From: CAVSVP01 sp963731125
GTDB taxonomy: Bacteria; Pseudomonadota; Gammaproteobacteria; Competibacterales; Competibacteraceae
Length of the DNA: 64,000 bases
Direction: 5' to 3'
Assembly (NCBI GenBank): GCA_963731125.1
Contig: CAVSVP010000007.1
Span: forward strand, 186,001-250,000
Position numbers and translations under genes: made by a program. The notes below the pieces were generated by a model. The model made no database searches, was not told the origin of the DNA, and worked only from the letters and a program-made list of their open reading frames with translations. This document shows, piece after piece, positions 34,380 through 42,895 of the stretch (within the stretch, counting starts at the first letter, position 1; each line of letters starts with the position of its first letter).

Positions 34380-34724
34380 ATGAGCGAGACTATTTTTACG
34401 AAAATCATCGCCGGCGAAATTCCTGCTGATGTGGTATTTGAAGACGATCAAGTGCTGGCGTTTCGGGATATTAATCCCCAAGCTCCACTTCATATTGTGA
34501 TCGTACCCAAACGCCCCATTCGTACACTTAACGATTTGACTTCGGATGATGCTGAAATAATGGGGCGCTTGTTTTTAGCAGCCAAGCAAGTAGCGGCAGA
34601 TTCAGGCGTGGCAGAGAGCGGCTACCGTACCCTAGTCAATTGCAATCATGATGGCGGTCAAGATATTTTTCACGTCCATATGCATCTATTGGGCGGACGG
34701 CGCATGGGTTGGCCGCCCGGTTAA
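34380..34724 (+). CDS. hinT: HIT family purine nucleoside phosphoramidase (HinT-like)
   Basis: The 114-residue protein starts MSETIFTKIIAGEIPADVVF and ends with the histidine triad HVHMHLLGG near 98-106, typical of HINT hydrolases that cleave AMP-lysine or similar phosphoramidates. The ATG at 34380 is preceded by AGGAGG-like sequence (ACAGGAGGCAC); a longer open frame starting at 34251 overlaps recR and is not coding. It converges with metH, whose end lies 27 bases away. Confidence 0.92.
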   Translation: MSETIFTKIIAGEIPADVVFEDDQVLAFRDINPQAPLHIVIVPKRPIRTLNDLTSDDAEIMGRLFLAAKQVAADSGVAESGYRTLVNCNHDGGQDIFHVHMHLLGGRRMGWPPG

Positions 34725-34751
34725 CGGCCTAGTTCTTTATGTTGTTGAGCC

Positions 34752-37700
34752 TCAACGATTATCTGCAGCTAAGAGTAAGTCTTTCTCTATAAGGTTTTCG
34801 CCGTCGGGTTCATATCCAAGACTCGGTCCCAACCAGTATTCCGCCTCTGCCAGACTCATACCTTTGCGCCGAGCGTAGTCTTTTACCTGATCCCTTTCGA
34901 TCTTACCGACGCCAAAATAACGTGCCTGAGGATGGGCAAAGTACCAGCCTGCTACAGCCGCCGCAGGAAACATAGCATAGCTATCGGTAATATGAATGCT
35001 GGTATTGCGTTCTACATCCAGCAGTTTCCATAAAGATGACTTTTCGGTATGATCGGGGCATGCTGGATATCCGGGCGCTGGACGAATACCTTGATATTTT
35101 TCCTCTATTAATGCTTCATTATCCAGCGCTTCATCGGGCGCATAACCCCAGAATTCCTTACGCACGCACTCATGCAGACGCTCCGCAAAGGCCTCAGCCA
35201 GTCGATCCGCCAGAGCTTTAAGCAAAATAGCGCGATAATCGTCGTGATCCTGTTCAAATTCGGCTACTTTCTTTTCAATGCCAAGCCCGGTAGTAACCGC
35301 AAAAGCACCGATATAATCGGCTATCTTGCTCTCCTCAGGCGCCACTAAATCCGCCAAACACTGGTTTGGCTTACCGGCGGGCCGCTTGGTTTGTTGACGC
35401 AGAGAATGCAGGGTCGTTAATACCTGAGTACGGCTCTCATCAGCATACACCACAATATCATCGTCTCCCGCTTGATTGGCGGGGAAAAACCCGATTACGC
35501 TGCGGGCTGTAAGCCACTTCTCCTGAACGATACACTGCAACATGGTCCGAGCGTCGGCATAGAGCTGACTTGCCTGTTCCCCCACAACTTTATCTTCTAA
35601 AAGCCTTGGAAAGCGGCCGTGCAGCTCCCAGACCTGGAAAAAGGGCGTCCAGTCGATACATTCCACTAACTCTTCTAGAGGATACTCGGCGAAGACTTTT
35701 ACTCCCAAAAAATTTGGTTTTGGAGGATGATAAACACACCAATCCAGCTTTAGCTTGTTGTTGCGGGCAGCAGCGATGGAAAGGGTTACGCTCTTGGTTT
35801 TACGGCTCCTATGTTGTTCCCGTTTCTTGGCATAATCGCTTTTAAGACTGACCACGTAGCTGTCGCGATGTTCGCGACTTACCAGCCGCTGAGCCACATT
35901 CACAGCCCGAGAAGCATCTTTAACATAGACCACGGCATTATCGTACCGAGGATCGATCTTCACCGCCGTATGCATCAGAGATGTCGTAGCCCCGCCAATC
36001 AGTAGCGGCAGCTCAAATCCCAGGCGCTGCATTTCCTTTGCGACATGTACCATCTCCTCCAGAGAGGGAGTGATTAGACCCGACAGACCAATCATGTTGG
36101 CTTTCACCTGGCGTGCAGTTTCCAAAATCTTCTGAGCAGGCACCATCACGCCTAGATCGATAACCTCAAAATTATTGCACTGCAGCACCACACCAACAAT
36201 GTTCTTGCCAATATCGTGAACATCGCCTTTGACAGTGGCCATTATAATTTTGCCGTTAGTACGGCTTCTTTCACCCTCGGCCTTTTCTGCCTCAATATAG
36301 GGAGTCAAATGCGCCACGGCCTTTTTCATCACCCGAGCAGACTTGACGACTTGGGGTAAAAACATTTTTCCCGCCCCGAACAAATCGCCCACTACGTTCA
36401 TACCGTCCATTAGCGGACCCTCAATCACGTGTAGGGGGCGTTCGGCTTGCTGACGAGCTTCTTCGGTATCTGCCTCGATATACTCATCAATGCCTTTAAC
36501 CAGGGCATGTTCTAAGCGTTTATTGATAGACCATTCGCGCCAAGTCAAATCTTCTTTCTTAACTTGACTACCATCTCCTTTATAGCGCTCGGCAATATGC
36601 AACAAACGTTCAGTAGCATCGTCTCTACGGTTCAGAATAACGTCTTCGACATGCTTCCGTAACTCTTCGGGAATCTCTTCGTAAATAGCGAGTTGACCAG
36701 CATTTACAATGCCCATATCCATACCTGCCTGAATGGCATGGTAAAGAAATACTGAGTGCATGGCCTCACGGACTGGATTATTGCCCCGAAATGCAAAAGA
36801 TACATTGGAAACACCACCTGAAATCAAAGCATAAGGCAGTGTTTGTTTTATCTCCCGAGTGGCTTCAATAAAATCAACGGCGTAATTATTATGCTCCTCA
36901 ATACCAGTAGCTACTGCGAAGATATTAGGATCAAAAATAATCTCTTCTGGCGGAAAACCTACCTTTTCTGTCAGAATCTTATAGGAGCGAGCACAGATCT
37001 CTACCTTACGCTTTTTGGTGTCAGCCTGTCCCTGTTCATCGAAAGCCATGACAATAACTGCCGCACCGTAACGCCGCACCAGTTTGGCCTGGTTTATAAA
37101 AGCCTCTGCGCCTTCTTTGAGGCTGATGGAGTTTACCACCGGTTTACCCTGCACGCAGTTAAGCCCTGCCTCAATCACAGACCATTTGGAAGAATCCAGC
37201 ATTATTGGCACCCGGGCAATATCTGGCTCCACCGCTATCAAATTTAGAAAAGTGGCCATAGCCTGTTCCGAATCCAACATACCTTCATCCATGTTAACGT
37301 CAATAAGTTGGGCTCCGTTTTCCACCTGCTGGCGGGCAACCTCTAGAGCCGCTTCATGATCATCGGCCTTGATAAGCTTACGAAACCTTGCAGAGCCGGT
37401 GACGTTGGTGCGCTCGCCAACATTCACAAACAGAGAAGCGGGACCGATATTACAAGGTTCCAATCCTGCCAAGCGGCATTCCTTAGGAAGCAGGGGAATT
37501 TGGCGCTGTGGCAAGGAACGCACGGCCTCAGCGATAGCCTTGATGTGGGCTGGAGTAGTGCCGCAACACCCACCAACGATATTTACAAAACCACTTTCAG
37601 CAAATTCCCGGACAATGGGAGCCATATCATCGGGACCTTCATCGTATTCTCCGAACTCGTTAGGTAACCCGGCATTGGGGTGAGCGGATATGTAGGTATC

Positions 37701-38507
37701 CGCCACGCGAGACAATTCCTCCACATAGGGACGCAGCTGTCTAGCCCCTAAGGCACAATTCAGGCCGATACTGAGTGGATTGACATGGCGTACTGAATTC
37801 CAAAACGCTTCCGTAACCTGACCTGAGAGAGTACGGCCAGAGGCATCGGTAATGGTGCCCGAAATCATAATCGGTATGGCGCTGTTCTGTTTCTCCCGAT
37901 ATTGCTCAATCGCGAAAAGAGCCGCTTTGGCATTCAGGGTGTCAAAGACAGTCTCTACCAGCAGCGCGTCAACACCACCCTCCACCAAACCCTGAACCGC
38001 CTCCCTATAAGCTGCTACGAGTTGAGAGAAGTTGATGTTGCGAAACCCTGGATCATTCACATCCGGCGAAATAGACGCAGTTCGATTGGTAGGACCCAAC
38101 ACTCCAGCCACAAAACGCGGCTGTCCGGTTTCTTGTGTCACAGCGTCCGCCGCCTCCCGAGCTAGCCGAGCTGCAGCAAAATTCAATTCATGGGCCAAAT
38201 GCTCCATATGATAATCCGCCATGGAAATGGCGGTGGCATTAAACGTGTTAGTTTCAATAATATCCGCTCCAGCCCAAAGATATTGCGTATGTATCTCCCG
38301 AATAATGTCAGGCTGGGTAAGGGATAATAAATCGTTATTGCCTTTTAGGTCATGTTGCCAGTCTTTAAAGCGAACGCCTCGGTAATCTTCCTCCGCTAGT
38401 CTATAGCTTTGGATCATGGTGCCCATGGCGCCATCCAGGATAAGAATGCGCCGGCGTAGAACTGCTTCAAGGTGGGCGAAACGTTCACTGTTCATAAGAA
38501 TGCTCAT
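34752..38507 (-). CDS. metH: Cobalamin-dependent methionine synthase
   Basis: MetH transfers the methyl group of 5-methyltetrahydrofolate to homocysteine through cobalamin. The 1251-residue protein has all four modules. The homocysteine module carries zinc ligands in LNCALGARQL and GGCCGTTPAH. The folate module has VGERTNVTGSARF, the B12 module has KGDVHDIGKNIVGVVL with its cobalt-ligating histidine, and the activation domain has RPAPGYPACPDHTEKSS. Cobalamin must therefore be made or imported. An IS91-type element begins within about 120 bases of its start, so its promoter may be altered. No riboswitch is evident in the short upstream gap. Confidence 0.96.
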   Translation of the reverse strand: MSILMNSERFAHLEAVLRRRILILDGAMGTMIQSYRLAEEDYRGVRFKDWQHDLKGNNDLLSLTQPDIIREIHTQYLWAGADIIETNTFNATAISMADYHMEHLAHELNFAAARLAREAADAVTQETGQPRFVAGVLGPTNRTASISPDVNDPGFRNINFSQLVAAYREAVQGLVEGGVDALLVETVFDTLNAKAALFAIEQYREKQNSAIPIMISGTITDASGRTLSGQVTEAFWNSVRHVNPLSIGLNCALGARQLRPYVEELSRVADTYISAHPNAGLPNEFGEYDEGPDDMAPIVREFAESGFVNIVGGCCGTTPAHIKAIAEAVRSLPQRQIPLLPKECRLAGLEPCNIGPASLFVNVGERTNVTGSARFRKLIKADDHEAALEVARQQVENGAQLIDVNMDEGMLDSEQAMATFLNLIAVEPDIARVPIMLDSSKWSVIEAGLNCVQGKPVVNSISLKEGAEAFINQAKLVRRYGAAVIVMAFDEQGQADTKKRKVEICARSYKILTEKVGFPPEEIIFDPNIFAVATGIEEHNNYAVDFIEATREIKQTLPYALISGGVSNVSFAFRGNNPVREAMHSVFLYHAIQAGMDMGIVNAGQLAIYEEIPEELRKHVEDVILNRRDDATERLLHIAERYKGDGSQVKKEDLTWREWSINKRLEHALVKGIDEYIEADTEEARQQAERPLHVIEGPLMDGMNVVGDLFGAGKMFLPQVVKSARVMKKAVAHLTPYIEAEKAEGERSRTNGKIIMATVKGDVHDIGKNIVGVVLQCNNFEVIDLGVMVPAQKILETARQVKANMIGLSGLITPSLEEMVHVAKEMQRLGFELPLLIGGATTSLMHTAVKIDPRYDNAVVYVKDASRAVNVAQRLVSREHRDSYVVSLKSDYAKKREQHRSRKTKSVTLSIAAARNNKLKLDWCVYHPPKPNFLGVKVFAEYPLEELVECIDWTPFFQVWELHGRFPRLLEDKVVGEQASQLYADARTMLQCIVQEKWLTARSVIGFFPANQAGDDDIVVYADESRTQVLTTLHSLRQQTKRPAGKPNQCLADLVAPEESKIADYIGAFAVTTGLGIEKKVAEFEQDHDDYRAILLKALADRLAEAFAERLHECVRKEFWGYAPDEALDNEALIEEKYQGIRPAPGYPACPDHTEKSSLWKLLDVERNTSIHITDSYAMFPAAAVAGWYFAHPQARYFGVGKIERDQVKDYARRKGMSLAEAEYWLGPSLGYEPDGENLIEKDLLLAADNR

Positions 38508-38630
38508 AATAGAAGTTGGACGAAGCCGCTACGCGGCAGCAAAGCCTCGCCGCCCGATTAAATCTAAAATGTAACCTCAAGCCCTCGATACGAGGGCTCA
38601 TTCAACGACGAATCATGAGGTTACCAGGCT

Positions 38631-39537
38631 ATGACAGCATCATCGGAATCAAATTTCAAGCAGCATTACCAAACCCATCTTCAGCACCTTAAGCTCAAAG
38701 GACTCCAACCCAAGACGATAGAAGCTTACTCCCGCGCCCTGCGCCGCATCGGTGACTATTTCGATTATCACATCAATGAGCTGTCTGAACAGCAGTTGAC
38801 CGATTACTTCGCCGATCTGCTGGACTCGCACTCCTGGAGTACGGTCAAGCTCGATCTGTACGGTCTAAAATTCTTCTACACCCATGTGCTGCATAAGCCC
38901 TGGGTGAATAGGGCGCTGATCAAGCCGCCGAAAAGCCACCGCCTGCCGGATATCGTCACCGTTGAAGAAGCCAAACGGCTGATTCAGCATACCGTTACGC
39001 TCAGTTACCGGGTATTGTATTTTACCCTCTATAGTCTGGGCCTACGCCTCGGGGAAGGACTGCGTCTTGAAGTGGGCGATATCGATGCGTCACGTCAGCG
39101 TGTCCATATCCGCGCGGCCAAGGGCAATAAAGACCGTTTTGTTCCCCTGCCGGCGGCAACCCTGGGCCTGCTGCGCGATTTCTGGCGGGTGCACGGTAAT
39201 CCCATACTGCTGTTCCCGAATCGCCACGGTGGCCTGAAAGCGGCTCATCGCGCTACCCGTCCGCTCGATCGTGGCGGCGTGCAGACCACCCTACGCAAGG
39301 TGGTGGCCGAGTGTGGAATAAAAAAAAATCACCCCACACAGTTTGCGCCACAGTTATGCCACCCATCTGATCGAAGCGGGCGTCGACCTGCTCGAAGTAC
39401 AGAAAATCCTCGGTCACCGCTCCATCCTGAGCACCGCCCGATACACCCATCTGACCACCCAGACAGGCCAGAATACAAACCAGGTGATCAATGAGTTGAT
39501 GAACGGTTTTTCCCTGACCTGGAGGAACGTCAAATGA
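38631..39537 (+). pseudogene. Tyrosine recombinase of IS91-type element, frameshifted at a poly(A) run
   Basis: Frame one (38631 to about 39320) encodes the N-terminal SAM-like domain (LKGLQPKTIEAYSRALRRI) and the first catalytic arginine region (YSLGLRLGEGLRLEVGDID). Nine A at 39320-39328 shift the reading. The rest of the catalytic domain is one frame over: HSLRHSYATHLIEAGVD, LGHRSILSTARYTHL with the nucleophile tyrosine. Eight A would restore one protein of about 300 residues. The stop overlaps the transposase start by four bases (ATGA). It may be decay, a sequencing error in the homopolymer, or expression by polymerase slippage. Confidence 0.85.
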
Positions 39538-40628
39538 TCCTGCTCTCCTCGATTATCAACACCTTCGAGGCCGAATTCCTGGCCCAATACCAGGCATCGC
39601 TGCTGCCTTCTCATCGCCAGGCGCTGGCCGCGATGAAGGACTGCCGCACCTCAGCCAGTCTCCAGATGCTGGCGCATTGCCCTGCCTGCGACCACCAGGT
39701 GCTCGTGCCGCATTCCTGCGGTCATCGCAGCTGTCCGCCCTGCCAGCACCATGAAAGCCAGCAATGGCTGGAACGTCAGCTCCAGAAACAGGTGCCCGCT
39801 GAGTATTTTTTGCTGACCTTTACCTTGCCCGAAGCGCTCCGCTCGCTGGCCTGGCAGCATCAGCGCACGCTGTATACTTTGATGACCCGCTGTAGCTGGG
39901 AGACGGTGCACACGTTTAGTCAAAACGATAAACAGCTTCAGGGTACCCCGGGCGCTATCACCGTCCTGCACACCCATTCCCGCCGCCTCGATTACCACCC
40001 GCATGTGCATCTGGTGATGCCCGCCGCGGCCCTCGATGGCGACAAAAGGTGGTGGCGCACCAAAGGTGGAAAAAAAGCTAACCGCAACAACCCCTCCGGC
40101 TATCTGTTCAACCATAAGGCCTTGGCCAAGGTCTTTCGCGCCAAACTCCTCGATGCGATCGGCCAGGCGGGACTGACCCTCCCCGCCAGCTACCCCAACA
40201 CCTGGGTCGTGGATGTTAAATCCGTCGGTACGGGTGAAAAAGCGCTGCTTTATCTGGGCCGCTATCTCTATAAAGGCGTGATCCAGGAGAAGGATATCAT
40301 CGCCTGTGACAACGGCCAGGTGACCTTTCGCTACCAGGATAGTAAAACCAAGCAGATGGCCTACCGAACCGTCTCCGGCGCCCGGTTCCTGTGGCTAATT
40401 CTCCAGCATGTGTTGCCCAAAGGCTTCCGCCGCGCCCGCAACTTCGGCTTTTTACACCCCAACAGCAAACGCTTGATCGCCTTGCTTCAGTATCTGCTGA
40501 GGCTCACCCCGAACCGGGCCTTGACGGAGATCAAACCACGCCCACCACTCACGTGCCGTTGGTGCGGCGCCGTGATGAACATCGTGCGCACGCGGATACT
40601 GCCTGTTTTCCCGCTTCTGGCCAGATGA
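39534..40628 (+). CDS. IS91 family Y1/HUH transposase
   Basis: The 364-residue protein has an N-terminal zinc-binding region (CPACDHQV; CGHRSCPPCQ), the HUH metal-binding motif in YHPHVHLVMP near 151-160, and the YLGRYLYKG segment with the catalytic tyrosine near 240. This is the rolling-circle transposase of IS91/ISCR elements, which start transposition at oriIS and can move adjacent DNA. It appears full length and is translationally coupled (ATGA) to the upstream recombinase gene. The last residues after CRWCGAVMNIV carry no further motif. Confidence 0.92.
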   Translation: MILLSSIINTFEAEFLAQYQASLLPSHRQALAAMKDCRTSASLQMLAHCPACDHQVLVPHSCGHRSCPPCQHHESQQWLERQLQKQVPAEYFLLTFTLPEALRSLAWQHQRTLYTLMTRCSWETVHTFSQNDKQLQGTPGAITVLHTHSRRLDYHPHVHLVMPAAALDGDKRWWRTKGGKKANRNNPSGYLFNHKALAKVFRAKLLDAIGQAGLTLPASYPNTWVVDVKSVGTGEKALLYLGRYLYKGVIQEKDIIACDNGQVTFRYQDSKTKQMAYRTVSGARFLWLILQHVLPKGFRRARNFGFLHPNSKRLIALLQYLLRLTPNRALTEIKPRPPLTCRWCGAVMNIVRTRILPVFPLLAR

Positions 40629-40885
40629 GGCAGCAGGTGCATTGATGATGTAAACGAAGGTGACAATTCGACGCCTAGGCACATCGGCAGCCGAAGCCGA
40701 CAGGCCCACTCGTCTTCGAGAGCCCTAAAATACGCCCATCAGCGCCGATGCCGGTTACCGTTGCCGCCAGCGCAACGAACTCGGCTTGCCTTGCGGATCT
40801 GCCCACCATAGTAGGGCTTTAGGGCACTCAGGCTTGAAAAAGATATTTTCTATATAAAGCTCTCCCCACTCTTCCCACGGGCTCG

Positions 40886-40948
40886 TCCAACAAACGGGTC
40901 AGATTGTGGTTCGCTTCGCTCACACAATCTAACCTTATTCGTTAGGCA
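40886..40948 (-). other. attC-like site (integron cassette recombination site)
   Basis: A 63-bp imperfect palindrome has outer boxes GTCCAAC (40886-40892) and GTTAGGC (40942-40948), fitting RYYYAAC and GTTRRRY. The inner arms AGATTGTG/CACAATCT are flanked by GGT/ACC with one mismatched base, and the loop is about 14 bases. This box-spacer-box layout is that of attC sites. Read on the minus strand it would follow the small gene at 41161-41349. No integron integrase is in the window. The rest of 40629-41160 holds the IS91 right end and no gene. Confidence 0.45.
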
Positions 40949-41160
40949 CGGCTGCCTATTAATATTTGCGAATCGCTGGATAAGATTTTCTACGGACTCT
41001 CACGAGAGACAAGCTCACCAACTCCTTGATATGATTTATTAACTGCCGTCCTTATGAAAAGCGCACAATTCGCCTATAGGTGAGACTTTAATTAAAGGCC
41101 AGAGAGACTTCTCTTTGAATACTGCATGACATCCGGGCAGCGGATTAATTATTGCCACGT

Positions 41161-41349
41161 TCAAGAGGGTGCTTGACGTGGCCTGAGTTCATTACATAAC
41201 CGTCGACTTAAATTGCGAATGATCAATAAATTGTGCTGAGCATCCGCGGAATATTCATAAGGTCCAAAACATTCATTAAATACTTTAAACCACCACCCAC
41301 CTTGCGCAAACCAGACGAATGGATAGCATGATTTGTCACGGTTTTCCAT
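41161..41349 (-). CDS. Small hypothetical protein (possible cassette gene)
   Basis: A 62-residue product, starting MENRDKSCYPFVWFAQGGWW, is rich in aromatic residues with a conserved-looking core (FKVFNECFGPYEYSADA). I do not recognise a family. GAGGGGG lies about 13 bases before the ATG at 41349; a longer frame starts at 41400. A second GTTAGGC box lies at 41462-41468, so the gene sits between two such boxes, as a gene cassette might. It may also be chance. Confidence 0.4.
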   Translation of the reverse strand: MENRDKSCYPFVWFAQGGWWFKVFNECFGPYEYSADAQHNLLIIRNLSRRLCNELRPRQAPS

Positions 41350-41500
41350 CACCGAATACCCCCTCAAAATCTTATGCCTTAACAGCACACCTAAAACCAT
41401 AAAAATTCACAAGCAAAGCGTAACCAGTACGGTTAGAATAAACACACTAAATCTATAACATGTTAGGCGGGACAATGAGAAGCTCAATTTAGCGGGATAT

Positions 41501-42481
41501 CTATCCGACTGTTAGCACAAGCTTACCGATATGACGGTTGGATTCCATCAAACGATGAGCGGCTGCCGCCTCTTGCAAGGGAAATGTCTCATGAATAATA
41601 GGCCGCACTTTACCTGCTTCCAGCAACGGCCAAACCTTTTCGCGTAGGGCTCGGGCTATAGGTTCTTTTTCCGCCACAGGACGAGCACGCAATGTTGAAC
41701 CCGTTAAGGTAAGACGCTTCATCATGACCGGGGCTAAATTCAATTCGACCCTGGCACCCCGCAGAAAAGCGATTTGCACTAGGCGTCCTTCCATGGCTAA
41801 TAGGCTTAGATTACGCTGTACATAATCTCCTCCCACCATATCGAGAATAACGTCGACACCCCGCCCATGGGTTGCCTCCCGGATCTCCTTGACGAAGTCT
41901 GACTCCCGATAATTAATGGCCTGCTCCGCACCTAAAGTTTTACAAACCTCAACTTTTTCGTTATTACCCACCGTGACAAACACCCGCGAACCCAAAGCCT
42001 GCGCTAGTTGAATAGCAGTAGCACCTATGCCGCTAGCGCCCCCATGAACCAGTAGCGTTTCGCCGGGTTGCAGGTGCGCACGCTCAAAAACATTCGACCA
42101 GACCGTAAAAAAAGTTTCCGGTAAGGAAGCAGCTTGAATCAAGTCTAATCCTTTGGGTATAGGCAGACATTGCACCGCGGGAGCGGTACAGTACTCCGCA
42201 TAACCTCCACCCGTCAGTAGGGCACAGACTTTGTGACCCAGTTGCCATTCGCTGACCCCTTTACCTAAATCTACGATTGTTCCGGCTACCTCTAATCCTG
42301 GTAAGTCGGAAGCTTCAGCAGGCGGTGGATAGCTACCTTGGCGTTGCAAACAGTCTGGCCGGTTAACCCCTGCCGCTGCCACTTGAAGAAGCACTTCACC
42401 CGGCGCCGGGCTTGGTAACGGCCGACGTGTAGGAACCAGCACTTCCGGCCCGCCCGGAGTGGTAATTTCGACGACCGACAT
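41501..42481 (-). CDS. NAD(P)H quinone oxidoreductase, PIG3/QOR-like medium-chain reductase
   Basis: The 326-residue protein starts MSVVEITTPGGPEVL. It has the zinc-free MDR fold: GroES-like N-domain (APGEVLLQVAAAGVNRPDCL), then a Rossmann domain with GGASGIGATAIQLAQALG. The segment NRPDCLQRQGSYPPP is typical of PIG3-type quinone oxidoreductases, which reduce quinones with NADPH. An in-frame ATG eight codons upstream (42505) is also possible; neither has a strong ribosome binding site, and homologues favour the shorter form. It stands alone between the attC-like region and an insertion sequence. Confidence 0.88.
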   Translation of the reverse strand: MSVVEITTPGGPEVLVPTRRPLPSPAPGEVLLQVAAAGVNRPDCLQRQGSYPPPAEASDLPGLEVAGTIVDLGKGVSEWQLGHKVCALLTGGGYAEYCTAPAVQCLPIPKGLDLIQAASLPETFFTVWSNVFERAHLQPGETLLVHGGASGIGATAIQLAQALGSRVFVTVGNNEKVEVCKTLGAEQAINYRESDFVKEIREATHGRGVDVILDMVGGDYVQRNLSLLAMEGRLVQIAFLRGARVELNLAPVMMKRLTLTGSTLRARPVAEKEPIARALREKVWPLLEAGKVRPIIHETFPLQEAAAAHRLMESNRHIGKLVLTVG

Positions 42482-42505
42482 AGTCTTGGGTAAAGTACGG
42501 ATCAT

Positions 42506-42895
42506 AAGCTTATGTTCTCGCTATGCCTGACGAACTTAAAAAATTTAAGATTACAGCATCTATACTCCAGATGCACATTTACAATTGAAGTATTCCCATA
42601 AATTTATAGTATTAACTGTTAGCGTCTGCCACAGCGCGCGGATAATGCCTCTGTGGGCATCTGCCGACACTTACATCTACTGACATCTATAACCTATAGG
42701 CATTAGACCTTATTGGAAACTCGAAATCTACTTTGCTAAGCCATTGATAGACAAAGGATCACAATTAGTTTCAAATAAAGTCTATTATTCTAATGCATGA
42801 CCGCATCGAACCGATACCCAGCTTAGCCAGATAGACAGAAAAGTTAGCTGTGGATCAGCGATTGCCAGGTTGAGATGACAACTCGAGTATTCTTT
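42506..42895. other. Gene-free stretch before the DDE insertion sequence
   Basis: No open frame with coding character is seen. The sequence is AT-rich with scattered inverted words. It ends in TCTTT, the target duplicated by the insertion at 42896. Before that insertion it would have been the leader of the small gene now at 44585. Confidence 0.4.

Larger units (their letters stand above)
38510..40830 (+). mobile_element. IS91-type element with tyrosine recombinase gene (ends uncertain)
   Basis: It contains an integrase gene and a Y1/HUH transposase gene, the arrangement of some IS91-group rolling-circle elements. These have no terminal inverted repeats. Possible end structures are GCCGC-TAC-GCGGC (38525-38537) and GCCCTC-GATAC-GAGGGC (38581-38597) on the left, and a GC-rich hairpin region around 40750-40800 followed by TAGGGCTTTAGGGC on the right. 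Both boundaries are guesses. Confidence 0.65.

Noticed and set aside
38508..38630. Cobalamin or SAM riboswitch upstream of metH
   Set aside because: The gap is short and mostly taken by IS end hairpins; no B12 box or SAM core is seen.
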